The notes beneath the pieces were generated by a model. That model was not told the origin of the DNA. It saw nothing but the letters and a program-made list of their open reading frames with translations, and did not search any database. From positions 1 to 53,441 of the forward strand of contig DAOUBA010000228.1 of the NCBI GenBank assembly GCA_034432855.1: 53,441 nucleotides of DNA, read 5' to 3'. This DNA is from DAOUBA01 sp034432855. Lineage in GTDB: Bacteria > Chloroflexota > Anaerolineae > B4-G1. Of the stretch, positions 14,985-23,494 are shown one piece after another (position 1 is the first letter of the stretch; each line of letters opens with the position of its first letter). Both the position numbers and the translations under genes were made by a program.

Positions 14985-15690
14985 GGGAAAAGGGGTAACC
15001 AAATACTTTGGCGGGTTGGCCGCAGTCTCCAACGTGGACTTTGGCGTGGATCAAGGTGAAGTCGTTGGCTTGATCGGCCCCAATGGCGCCGGCAAGACCA
15101 CGCTGTTCAATCTGATCTCGGGAGCGCTTGTCCCTCAATCAGGAACCATAAGTTTCAAGGCCGAAAGCATCACCGGCCTGAAACCGCATCAGATCTGCAA
15201 GAAGGGAGTAGCGAGAACGTTTCAGTCGGTCAAGGTTTTCGCCAATATCTCGGTCCTCGAGAACGTACTGCTGGGCGCGTTGTTCGGGAGAGCGAATCGC
15301 GCTCCGGCGGCAGAGGCCCTGAGAGATGCCACAGAGTTGTTGGATTTTGTGGGACTGTCAGCCATGAGGGCAACCCCGGCCAAAGACTTGACTCTGGTCA
15401 ACCAGAAGCGATTAGAAGTAGCCAGGGCGTTAGCCACCCAACCGGAACTCTTGCTGCTGGACGAGTTGATGGCCGGTCTGAATTCTACCGAGGTGGCCCA
15501 GGCCATGGAACTGGTAGCCAGGATTCACGATAAGGGAATCACCATCTTCATGATCGAGCACGTCATGAAAGCGATCATGAACGTCTGCGACCGGATTATG
15601 GTGCTCCATCACGGCGAAAAGATCGCCGAAGGGACACCGCAGGAAATCGCCACCAGCAGGACAGTTGTTGAGGTGTATCTGGGAGAATAG
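14971..15690 (+). CDS. livG: ABC importer ATPase, LivG type
   Basis: I chose the ATG at 14971, which follows CAGGAGG, over an upstream in-frame start inside livM. The 239-residue product has Walker A GPNGAGKTT, the Q-loop region GVARTFQSVKVF, a signature region reading DLTLVNQKRLEVARALA (the usual LSYG is degenerate, as is common in LivG), Walker B LLLLDELMAGLN and the H-loop IEHVMKAIM. It powers uptake together with LivF. The C-terminus has the LivG-type GEKIAEGTPQEI. Confidence 0.93.
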   Translation: MPMLEGKGVTKYFGGLAAVSNVDFGVDQGEVVGLIGPNGAGKTTLFNLISGALVPQSGTISFKAESITGLKPHQICKKGVARTFQSVKVFANISVLENVLLGALFGRANRAPAAEALRDATELLDFVGLSAMRATPAKDLTLVNQKRLEVARALATQPELLLLDELMAGLNSTEVAQAMELVARIHDKGITIFMIEHVMKAIMNVCDRIMVLHHGEKIAEGTPQEIATSRTVVEVYLGE

Positions 15691-15693
15691 ACC

Positions 15694-16398
15694 GTGCTTG
15701 AGATATGCGATCTGAATACCCTTTACGGCAAGGTTCACGCATTGTGGGACGTTTGTCTGCGGGTCAACGAGGGAGAAATCGTCACCCTGGTGGGCTCAAA
15801 CGGGGCCGGCAAGACGACGCTGCTCAATACCCTCATCGGCCTGCTACGTCCGGCTTCGGGCACTGTGACGTTTCTCGGTCAACGGATAGACGGCCTGCCC
15901 TCTCACGCGATTGTGGAACTGGGTATGTCTCTCGTGCCCGAGGGCGGAAGGGTTTTCGCCGACATGACGGTGCGGGAGAACCTGGAGATGGGCGCATATA
16001 ATGCCCAAGCCTGGAGACAGAAAGAGGAGACACTGAAGCAGGTTTATCAGATTTTTCCCAGGCTGAAGGAAAGGGAGAGGCAATTGGCCCGCACGCTGAG
16101 CGGCGGTGAACACCAAATGCTCGCTATAGGTCGGGCCTTGATGTCAAGGCCAAGACTGTGCCTGTTTGATGAGCCTTCGTACGGTCTGGCGCCACTCCTG
16201 GTGGCAGAGATCTTTCGCGTCATACAGGGACTCCGCGACCAGGGAATGACCATCCTGCTGGTCGAGCAAAACGTTCGACGCGCTCTGGAGATTGCCGACC
16301 GGGCGTATGTGCTGGAGAACGGCCGGATATGCATGGAAGGGCCGTGTGTCGAGCTGCTCGAGAGTGACCATGTGAGAAGGGCCTATCTGGGCCTTTAG
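15694..16398 (+). CDS. livF: ABC importer ATPase, LivF type
   Basis: The 234-residue protein shows Walker A GSNGAGKTT, LVPEGGRVFADMTVRENLEMG, the signature LSGGEHQMLAIGRALM, Walker B LCLFDEPSYGL and the H-loop LLVEQNVRRAL. These are standard LivF features. A GTG start 3 bases after livG indicates coupling. With livH, livM, livG and the lipoprotein it completes a five-part importer. The next gene, an SDR enzyme, is 16 bases downstream. Confidence 0.93.
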   Translation: MLEICDLNTLYGKVHALWDVCLRVNEGEIVTLVGSNGAGKTTLLNTLIGLLRPASGTVTFLGQRIDGLPSHAIVELGMSLVPEGGRVFADMTVRENLEMGAYNAQAWRQKEETLKQVYQIFPRLKERERQLARTLSGGEHQMLAIGRALMSRPRLCLFDEPSYGLAPLLVAEIFRVIQGLRDQGMTILLVEQNVRRALEIADRAYVLENGRICMEGPCVELLESDHVRRAYLGL

Positions 16399-16414
16399 TC
16401 CAGCGGAGCCGGAA

Positions 16415-17236
16415 ATGAGACTGGACGGTAAAGTAGCACTCATTACCGGAGCGGGTAGCGGCATAGGCGCCGCAATTGCCGAGCGGTTCGTGGCTGACGG
16501 AGCGAGGATCTGCATAACCGGCCGTCGCCAGGAGATGCTCGACGAGGTGGCCCAATCCTTGCCGGCGGGAACCGTCGTGACCTGCGCCGGAGATGTAACC
16601 AGCCTCGAAGATGTCAGGCGAATGGTGGAGACGGCGCTCGGATTCACCGGCAGACTCGACGTGCTGGTGAACAACGCGGCCATAGACCCGGGCGGTACGA
16701 CCGTCGTTGACATAGACCCGGAACTCTGGCATAGGGTTCTCGAGACAAACCTCACCGGCCCCATGTACCTTATGAAGGTGTCCATACCGCATATGATTGA
16801 GGGAGGTGGTGGTTCCATCATCAACATTGCTTCCCTGGGAGGGCTGCGCTGTCTTCCTGGCATGCCGGCTTATTGCTCATCGAAAGCCGGACTCATCATG
16901 CTCACTCAACAGGTTGCGCTGGATTTCGGCCCGGCCAACATCCGCTGCAATGCAGTCTGTCCAGGTGGTACGAGGACGGCCATGCTGGAAAAGTCGCTCA
17001 GTCCCCTTGCAGAAGCGCTCGGGACGGATCTGGAAGACGTTTTTGCGCGTATCTCTGCGATGGTTCCGCTGAGACGGACTGCAAGTCCCGGTGAGATTGC
17101 CGGTATTTGCAGTTACCTCGCCAGCGATGATTCCACATTCATGACAGGGGCTGTTCTCCTCGTTGATGGGGGAGCCGCGATTGTTGATGTCGCCGGCGCC
17201 GCGTTGAGCAGCGTCGGCGTGAAGTGGGGCGTGTGA
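16415..17236 (+). CDS. Short-chain dehydrogenase/reductase (SDR)
   Basis: This classical SDR (273 aa) has the cofactor motif TGAGSGIG near residue 12, VLVNNAA, the catalytic Ser in INIASLGGLR and the YCSSK tetrad with Tyr and Lys. Arg residues after the first strand (CITGRRQEML) suggest NADP or mixed use. It should oxidise or reduce a hydroxyl/keto group of the pathway intermediate. Its 3' end overlaps the ribosome site of the next gene, and it is 16 bases behind livF, so it belongs to the same run. The substrate cannot be inferred. Confidence 0.9.
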   Translation: MRLDGKVALITGAGSGIGAAIAERFVADGARICITGRRQEMLDEVAQSLPAGTVVTCAGDVTSLEDVRRMVETALGFTGRLDVLVNNAAIDPGGTTVVDIDPELWHRVLETNLTGPMYLMKVSIPHMIEGGGGSIINIASLGGLRCLPGMPAYCSSKAGLIMLTQQVALDFGPANIRCNAVCPGGTRTAMLEKSLSPLAEALGTDLEDVFARISAMVPLRRTASPGEIAGICSYLASDDSTFMTGAVLLVDGGAAIVDVAGAALSSVGVKWGV

Positions 17237-17250
17237 GGAGGATTAGTCCA

Positions 17251-18099
17251 TTGGAAGTCAGAATAAACAACCACGGACCGAATTCGCTGTCTACAAAGGT
17301 TTTCTTCAGCGATGAAAAGGGGTTCGAAGTCGCCTCTGTCATTGTGATGGGAAAAACCGATGCAGTTCTGATTGATGCCCAGTGGACACTGTCGAATGCC
17401 CATCGAGTCATCGCGGAAATAGCGGAGATTGGCAAACATCTCAAAACGATTTATGTGACCCATGCTCATCCTGACCATTACTTCGGGCTTGGGGTTATTG
17501 CGGACGCCTTCCCCTCCGCCCAGGTCACCGCGCTTCCTTCAGTAGCCCGCACCATCAATCGCCAGTTTTTTGGAAAACTCGATCATTGGGAAAAAGTCAT
17601 CGGAGCCACCAACGTATGCCGAAAGACCGTCAATATTGAACCCCTAAGCCAGAACTCCATCGAACTGGAGGGGGAGCAGATCGAGATCATTCCAGAAGTG
17701 ATGGGCGACCTCAAATATAACTCGGTGGTCTGGATCCCTTCCATAAAAACCCTCTACGGCAGCGACGTCCTATTCAACCAGGCACACCCCTTTACCTGCG
17801 AAGTCACGGCGGAAGAACGTCGGCAGTGGATACAGGACATTGAGCGGTTAGAAAAGATGGGCGCCGAGGTTATCATCCCCGGTCATCAGAAGCCGGGTAT
17901 GCCTTTCGATGCCTCTTCGTACAGTTTTACGAGAGATTATCTGCTTGCTACAGAAGAGGCAATAGCCGAAACCCAAGATGAGGGTTGCTTCTATTATGCT
18001 ATGGCCCGACGTTTCCCGGAAGCCAACCTTTTCATCAGCAACGAAATGAACGCTGGCGTCTTCAAAGGCGGCAGGAATTGGAATTGGAAAGACGAGTAA
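17251..18099 (+). CDS. Metallo-beta-lactamase-fold hydrolase
   Basis: The start is most likely the TTG at 17251, nine bases after GAGGAGG (17235-17241); a GTG at 17224 would lie inside the SDR gene. The 282-residue product has the metal-binding motif THAHPDHYFGLG, the bridging Asp in LYGSDVLFNQ, and IIPGHQKPG for the third His. Typical members hydrolyse thioesters, lactones or glutathione conjugates. The gene lies between the SDR enzyme and the C_GCAxxG_C_C protein. A role in lactone or thioester cleavage in this pathway is possible but unproven. Confidence 0.87.
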   Translation: MEVRINNHGPNSLSTKVFFSDEKGFEVASVIVMGKTDAVLIDAQWTLSNAHRVIAEIAEIGKHLKTIYVTHAHPDHYFGLGVIADAFPSAQVTALPSVARTINRQFFGKLDHWEKVIGATNVCRKTVNIEPLSQNSIELEGEQIEIIPEVMGDLKYNSVVWIPSIKTLYGSDVLFNQAHPFTCEVTAEERRQWIQDIERLEKMGAEVIIPGHQKPGMPFDASSYSFTRDYLLATEEAIAETQDEGCFYYAMARRFPEANLFISNEMNAGVFKGGRNWNWKDE

Positions 18100-18242
18100 A
18101 AGTCTGGAAACCGCAGAGTCACCGATGCTGACGACATGCAGCCGATATAGGGCCTGGCGGATGAGGTACCCGGTTATCGGTGACACGCCGCTATATCGGA
18201 CTATCGCGGTACCGCAGTAGCAGAGTGAGGAGGTATTGTCCA

Positions 18243-18872
18243 ATGGCAGATTATGAGGCACTGAAAGCAAAGGTACAGGAACTGGCGGAAAGGGACTGGG
18301 ACGTGCCGGCTCTCGAGGCCAGAGTCAGAGAACTGGCCACGAAGGATATCCCCAGGAAGACACTCGATCCGCAGGAGTTGCGGGCCAATAAGGAGCAGAT
18401 CCTCGACCGTGTTCAGCGGCGCGCCGAGGAATACAACTTTATTCTCAAGAATTGCGCCCAGGGCACGGCCCTGGCTCTGCTGGAGGAATTTGGCCTGGGC
18501 AGTATGGAGATCATCAAGGCCCTGACTCCTTTTCCGGGCGTCGGTGGGACCGGCGAGATATGTGGGGGCATAACCGGCAGTCTGATCGCCTTCGGTCTCT
18601 TCTTTGGCAGCGACGACAGGCTGGACTATGCTGCGATAGATCGGACGATCATGACCGCTCAAAAGTTCATGGCCTTTTTCGAGGGCGAAATAGGTCATAT
18701 GTATTGCGCAGACATCATAGAAAAGGTGATCCTTGGGCACAGATTGAATCCAGGAGAAAGCCAAGAGGCCATGATATCCTTTACGAACGAGAAAGGTTTT
18801 GAGAAGTGCGGCTTACCGCCGGGGATAGGCGCCAGGCTTGCCGCCGAGTTCATTATTGACAGCATGAAGTGA
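18243..18872 (+). CDS. C_GCAxxG_C_C family redox protein
   Basis: The ATG at 18243 follows GTGAGGAGG; the open frame extends 21 codons further upstream without a ribosome site. The 209-residue product has a charged helical N-terminus (about 65 residues) followed by the family pattern NCAQGTALALLEEFGLG (Cys71), GEICGGITGSLIAFGLFFG (Cys107), MYCADIIE (Cys155) and KCGLPPGIGAR (Cys189). The family is predicted to be a redox-active or metal-binding cysteine protein, often near electron-transfer genes; no activity is established. Placed 75 bases before the long HdrA, it may be an electron-transfer partner. A hairpin-forming 60-base stretch (CCGATATAG/CTATATCGG, 18142-18199) lies just upstream. Confidence 0.85.
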   Translation: MADYEALKAKVQELAERDWDVPALEARVRELATKDIPRKTLDPQELRANKEQILDRVQRRAEEYNFILKNCAQGTALALLEEFGLGSMEIIKALTPFPGVGGTGEICGGITGSLIAFGLFFGSDDRLDYAAIDRTIMTAQKFMAFFEGEIGHMYCADIIEKVILGHRLNPGESQEAMISFTNEKGFEKCGLPPGIGARLAAEFIIDSMK

Positions 18873-18947
18873 AGCCATCGGTATATCGCGTCTCGCCCAT
18901 TTCCTTCCAGGCGTAAGACTCCTCAGAGATGTCGGGAAAGCCCTGCC

Positions 18948-21900
18948 ATGAAGGTAGAGGTTTTCCCGACATTGCGTCACTCAACGAGGGCTCGCTTGAA
19001 TCCCAAACCATCAACCTCGCAGAAGATAGGGGCCGTGCTCGTCGTCGGCGGCGGTATCGCCGGCGTTCAGGCGTCTCTTGACCTCGCCGAGTTGGGCTAC
19101 AGGGTTTACCTGGTCGAGGAATCCCCGGCCCTGGGTGGGAAGATGGCTCAACTCGATAAGACGTTTCCCACTAACGATTGTGCCATGTGCATCCTCTCGC
19201 CCAGGCTCGTCGAATGTAGCAGGCATCGCAACATCGAGGTCATCACGTACTCTGATCTCCTGAGTGTCAGCGGAGAGCCCGGCAATTTCAGCGTTTCGCT
19301 CAGGAAACGGGCCAGGTTCGTGGATGAAACGCGGTGTACCGGGTGCGGAGTCTGCCAGGAGAAATGCCCTTCGCAGACGGCGAGCGAGTTCAATCGCGGG
19401 CTGGGACCGAGAAAGGCCATCTACGTTCCGTACGCTCAGGCCGTGCCCAACGTGCCGGTCATTGATCCGGGAACCTGCATCTACTTCCAAAGGGGCAGGT
19501 GCCGTCTATGTGAGAAGGTCTGCGCATCAAGGGCGATTGATTTCACACAGACCGACCGGTTGATCGAGTTGGAAGTTGGTTCCGTGATTCTATGCCCCGG
19601 TTTCGACGAGTTCGACACCGGCATCTTCTCCAACTACGGCCACGGTGTCTTCCCCAACGTGGTCACCAGCGTCGAGTTCGAAAGGATTCTGAGCGCCTCC
19701 GGCCCGTTTCAAGGGCAACTGCTGAGGCCCTCGGATAGAAGGGCGCCGAAGAGAATCGCCTGGGTGCAATGCGTGGGCTCAAGAGACATCCACGTCGCCC
19801 GAAATGCGTACTGCTCCTCGGTCTGTTGCACCTATGCCATCAAGGAGGCCCTTGTGGCCAAAGAGCACAGTTCAGATGCTCTTGAGACGACGATTTTCCT
19901 CATAGACGTCAGGACATTGGGCAAGGGCTTTGAGCGGTACTATGAACGGGCAAAGGAGCACGGCGTTCGGTTCATCAGGGCGAGAATACATTCTATCTTT
20001 CAGGATAGCAACGAGAGCCTGATCATCAGGTTCTTCGACGAGGACAGGATAAATGAGGAGGAATTCGACCTGGTAGTTCTATCAATCGGGCTCAGGCCGC
20101 CGGCCTCAACCAGGGACCTGGTTGAGAGGCTTGGACTGGAACTCAATCCACACGGATTCTGCCAGGTCGGCGACTTTTCACCAGTAGCCACTTCCAAGCC
20201 GGGCGTGTTCGCCGCGGGAACGTTTAGCGGCCCGAAGGACATCCCGGAGACGGTGATGGAGGCAAGCGCCGCTGCGGGCGATTCGTCTCACCTGCTCTCC
20301 GAGGCCCGGCATACCCTGACCACGGAGAAACGCTATCCACCTGAGAGGGATGTCACAGGAGAGAAACCACGTATTGGGGTCTTTGTGTGCCGCTGCGGGG
20401 TCAATATCGGTGGGGTCGTGGATGTCCCCGCTGTGAGAGACTATGCCGGCTCCTTACCCAACGTGGTCCTGGCTGAGGACGGGTTGTTTGTCTGCTCGCA
20501 AGACAGTCAACAGAAGATCAAGGATAAGATAAGAGAGCACAACCTGAATCGGGTGGTTGTTGCTGCCTGTACCCCCCGAACCCACGAACCGCTGTTCCAA
20601 GAGACACTCAGGGATGTCGGACTCAACAAGCATCTCTTTGAGATGGCGAACATTCGAGATCAGTGCTCGTGGGTGCACGCGCGTGAGCCGGAGAAGGCTA
20701 CTGAGAAGGCCAAGGATCTGGTCAGAATAGCAGTAGCAAAGGCGAGGCTGGCTGAGCCACTGACGCCGATACCTGTGGAGGTTCACCCAGCCGCTCTCGT
20801 CCTCGGCGGGGGCATTGCGGGGATGGTGAGCGCCCTCACTCTGGCTGAACAAGGGTTCAGGGTTCATCTCGTAGAAAAGACTTCCCGGCTCGGCGGCATC
20901 GCCAACCGCCTCCACCACACTCTTGGAGGATTGGATGTCCAGGCTTATCTGGAAGAACTTGTCCGAAGAGTCTCGCAGGAGCCGCTGATAGACGTCTACA
21001 AGGAAACGGACATCCTGGAGGTAAGTGGCTATGTCGGACACTTTAGGACAAGGCTGCGGGTCCGGCCCGAAAACGTGGATAGAGAGATCGTGCATGGCGT
21101 GGTCATCATCGCCAGCGGAGGCGACGTCTATAGACCCAGAGAGTATCTCTACGGCCAAGACAATCGGGTGTTCACCCTTCTGGAACTGGATGAGGAGATT
21201 GCCAGACGTAATCCACGAGTGTGCTCGAGCCCAAGCCTCGTCATGATTCAGTGCGTGGGTTCCCGAGAGAAGGAGCGTCTCTATTGCAGCCGGCTTTGTT
21301 GCAGTATGGCAATCAAGGCCGCCCTCAAGTTGAAAGAGATTAACCCGCTGATGAGGAGCTATGTCATCTATCGGGACATCAGAACCTATGGCTTCAAGGA
21401 ACCGTTCTACCAGGAGGCGAGAGCCCAGGGCGTCATCTTCATCCGCTATGACGTGACCGAGAAACCCGAGGTCGAGGCAATCCGAGAGAACGGCAGAGAT
21501 GTGCTCAGGGTTAGCGTCACCGATCCCATTCTGGGTAAGCGCATTTGCATTGACGCCGATACGCTGGCTCTGGCGACAGCCGTTGTTCCCCTGGCGGACA
21601 ACGCGGAACTTGCCCGGCTCTTCAAAGTCCCGCTGGATGGGGACGGTTTCTTCCTCGAGGCCCACGCCAAACTCCGTCCGGTGGATTTCAGCACAGACGG
21701 GGTCTTTATCTGCGGGCTGGCGCACGGGCCCAAATTCATCGAAGAGAGCATCACTCAGGCCAAAGCAGCAGCCGCAAGAGCCGCGATCATTCTCTGTAAG
21801 GACAGGATTGAAACTGCGGGCACAGTCGGCGTCGTGGATCGGCGGTACTGTTCTGGTTGCGGGGTCTGTCGAGAGGTCTGTCCATTCAACGCCATCGAAG

Positions 21901-22043
21901 TAGATGATAAGGAGAGGGTGGCCGTGGTCAATGGAGTCGCCTGTAAGGGGTGTGGGGTCTGCGCCTCCTCGTGCCGGAGCGGCGCCATAGACCTCAAGGG
22001 ATTCAGTGACCAACAGATCCTTTCTATGATTCGGGCCATTTGA
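18948..22043 (+). CDS. hdrA: Double-length heterodisulfide reductase subunit A (fused HdrA-HdrA-like flavoprotein)
   Basis: At 1031 residues this is about twice a basic HdrA FAD unit. The first half has an FAD motif VLVVGGGIAG (about 30-39), the HdrA cluster/flavin region KTFPTNDCAMCILSPRLVEC (about 70-90), a ferredoxin-like CTGCGVCQEKCP (about 130) and a second Fe-S segment FQRGRCRLCEKVCAS. The second half opens with the normal HdrA N-terminal motif VFVCRCGVNIGG (about 478), has a second FAD motif LGGGIAGMVSAL (about 618) but lacks the CAMC region, and ends in two [4Fe-4S] motifs (CSGCGVCREVCP, CKGCGVCASSC). HdrA is the flavin-based bifurcation subunit. It is followed immediately by flxDCBA, hdrC and hdrB. 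No clear ribosome site precedes the ATG. Confidence 0.93.
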   Translation: MKVEVFPTLRHSTRARLNPKPSTSQKIGAVLVVGGGIAGVQASLDLAELGYRVYLVEESPALGGKMAQLDKTFPTNDCAMCILSPRLVECSRHRNIEVITYSDLLSVSGEPGNFSVSLRKRARFVDETRCTGCGVCQEKCPSQTASEFNRGLGPRKAIYVPYAQAVPNVPVIDPGTCIYFQRGRCRLCEKVCASRAIDFTQTDRLIELEVGSVILCPGFDEFDTGIFSNYGHGVFPNVVTSVEFERILSASGPFQGQLLRPSDRRAPKRIAWVQCVGSRDIHVARNAYCSSVCCTYAIKEALVAKEHSSDALETTIFLIDVRTLGKGFERYYERAKEHGVRFIRARIHSIFQDSNESLIIRFFDEDRINEEEFDLVVLSIGLRPPASTRDLVERLGLELNPHGFCQVGDFSPVATSKPGVFAAGTFSGPKDIPETVMEASAAAGDSSHLLSEARHTLTTEKRYPPERDVTGEKPRIGVFVCRCGVNIGGVVDVPAVRDYAGSLPNVVLAEDGLFVCSQDSQQKIKDKIREHNLNRVVVAACTPRTHEPLFQETLRDVGLNKHLFEMANIRDQCSWVHAREPEKATEKAKDLVRIAVAKARLAEPLTPIPVEVHPAALVLGGGIAGMVSALTLAEQGFRVHLVEKTSRLGGIANRLHHTLGGLDVQAYLEELVRRVSQEPLIDVYKETDILEVSGYVGHFRTRLRVRPENVDREIVHGVVIIASGGDVYRPREYLYGQDNRVFTLLELDEEIARRNPRVCSSPSLVMIQCVGSREKERLYCSRLCCSMAIKAALKLKEINPLMRSYVIYRDIRTYGFKEPFYQEARAQGVIFIRYDVTEKPEVEAIRENGRDVLRVSVTDPILGKRICIDADTLALATAVVPLADNAELARLFKVPLDGDGFFLEAHAKLRPVDFSTDGVFICGLAHGPKFIEESITQAKAAAARAAIILCKDRIETAGTVGVVDRRYCSGCGVCREVCPFNAIEVDDKERVAVVNGVACKGCGVCASSCRSGAIDLKGFSDQQILSMIRAI

Positions 22044-22050
22044 GGTACGC

Positions 22051-22479
22051 ATGGGACAGGAGACCGGTCACTGGGAACCGAAAATCGTCGCCTTTCTGTG
22101 CAACTGGTGCAGTTACGCCGGGGCCGATCTTGCCGGCGTCAGTAGAATCGAGTACCCGTCCAACGTCAGGGTCATTCGAGTTCCCTGTTCCGGCAGGATC
22201 AACCCCTTCTTTATCGTGGCGAGCCTGCAACACGGAATAGATGGCGTCCTCGTCTGCGGCTGCCATCCCGGCGACTGTCACTATCTCTCGGGCAACTATA
22301 ACGCCAGGAGGAAGTTTGCTTTGCTCAAGAGCCTCCTGGAGTATTGCGGCATTGAAGAGGGACGGGTGCAGTTCAGTTGGGTGTCGGCAGCGGAGGGCAA
22401 GAGGTTCGCCGACGTGATCGCCAGGGTCACCGAGGAGGTCAAGGCCCTGGGCCCAGCGCACAAACTGGTCAAGGGCTGA
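22051..22479 (+). CDS. flxD: FlxD/MvhD-like [2Fe-2S] electron-transfer subunit
   Basis: The 142-residue protein matches MvhD/FlpD: FLCNWCSYAGADLAGVSR, then VIRVPCSGRINPFFIVASLQ, and GVLVCGCHPGDCHYLSGN. The five conserved cysteines bind a [2Fe-2S] cluster. In methanogens MvhD links hydrogenase to HdrA; in Flx-Hdr complexes FlxD links the NADH-oxidising flavoprotein to HdrA. It begins 7 bases after hdrA behind TTTGAGG. No hydrogenase subunits are in the window, which supports the Flx reading. Confidence 0.92.
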   Translation: MGQETGHWEPKIVAFLCNWCSYAGADLAGVSRIEYPSNVRVIRVPCSGRINPFFIVASLQHGIDGVLVCGCHPGDCHYLSGNYNARRKFALLKSLLEYCGIEEGRVQFSWVSAAEGKRFADVIARVTEEVKALGPAHKLVKG

Positions 22480-22495
22480 TTGGGAGGCATGCCGG

Positions 22496-23473
22496 ATGTC
22501 AGATCTGTCGCAGGGCGTGAGAGAAGCAGCCAGGAGGCTTCTTCGCCAGAAAGAAGTAGCGGTCGTCATCGGCTTTGAACGGGGCACCCTCCCTCTGCGC
22601 AGCACGCCTTGTTTCGTCAGGAATGAGGGAGAGGTGGACAGGCTCGTATGGGACTCGTTCTGCGCCAATACCCTGTCCAGGTACCTGGCAAAGGGGCGGG
22701 AGAAGGGGCGAAGCGGCACGTCGCCCGGACTCGCCATCGTCGCCAAGGGATGCGACTCCCGCGCGATCGTCGAACTTGTCAAGGAAGGGCAGATCGCCAG
22801 GGAACAGGTGGTCGTCATCGGCGTCGTCTGCCAGCAATTGGTTGATAGGAGACGAATAGCGGACGGGGTCGGCGGAAAGGAGATTCTGGAGTCGGAGGAG
22901 AGGGGCGGTAAGATTATCGTCAAAGGGGTTGACTGGACCGCCGTCCTCGAAAAGGAGGAATACCTCTATCATTCCTGCCGGGTTTGCACCCATCGCAATC
23001 CGGTGATCTATGATATTCTGATCGGCGACAGAGTAGAGGAAACCCCCGGTGAGCCGTACCTCGACATCGCACAATTCGAGGCGAAACCTCCTGAGGAAAG
23101 ATGGACGTATTTCTCCCACGAAATCGAAAAGTGCATACGCTGCTATGCCTGCAGGAATGCCTGCCCTCTGTGTTACTGCCAGGAATGCTTCGTTGATCAC
23201 ACTCGTCCACAATGGATGGGCAGATCGGTTGATCCGAGTGATACCATGCTCTTTCACCTCATGCGCGCTTTCCACGTGGCCGGAAGGTGCATTGAGTGCG
23301 GTGCGTGCGAACGTGCCTGCCCTATGGGCGTTGATTTTGGGAAACTGAACAGGAAGTTGGCACGTGATGTCAGGGGGCTCTATGGCTACGAATCGGGGAT
23401 AAGCCTTGAGCAGGTGGCTCCCCTGGCGACTTTCAGACCAGACGATCCCGAGGAGTTTATCCTCAATCCATGA
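22496..23473 (+). CDS. flxC: FlxC-like iron-sulfur subunit (4Fe-4S dicluster, FrhB-like N-terminus)
   Basis: The N-terminal about 190 residues resemble the FrhB/FdhB-like domain (VAVVIGFERGTLPLRSTPCFV, GLAIVAKGCDSRAIVELVKEG, CRVCTHRNPVIYD). The C-terminal part carries two [4Fe-4S] motifs, CIRCYACRNACPLCYCQEC and CIECGACERACPMG. The position between flxD and flxB and the dicluster layout fit FlxC of the flxABCD-hdrABC systems. It would relay electrons between FlxA/FlxB and HdrA. GGGAGG precedes the ATG. Subunit letter assignment is by context and cysteine pattern. Confidence 0.82.
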   Translation: MSDLSQGVREAARRLLRQKEVAVVIGFERGTLPLRSTPCFVRNEGEVDRLVWDSFCANTLSRYLAKGREKGRSGTSPGLAIVAKGCDSRAIVELVKEGQIAREQVVVIGVVCQQLVDRRRIADGVGGKEILESEERGGKIIVKGVDWTAVLEKEEYLYHSCRVCTHRNPVIYDILIGDRVEETPGEPYLDIAQFEAKPPEERWTYFSHEIEKCIRCYACRNACPLCYCQECFVDHTRPQWMGRSVDPSDTMLFHLMRAFHVAGRCIECGACERACPMGVDFGKLNRKLARDVRGLYGYESGISLEQVAPLATFRPDDPEEFILNP

Positions 23474-23494
23474 CCTGGCGTTCCGGATAGCGTG

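Noticed and set aside
20454..22052. A 532-codon open frame on the minus strand opposite hdrA
   Set aside because: The plus-strand HdrA shows repeated FAD and Fe-S motifs. The antisense frame shows none.
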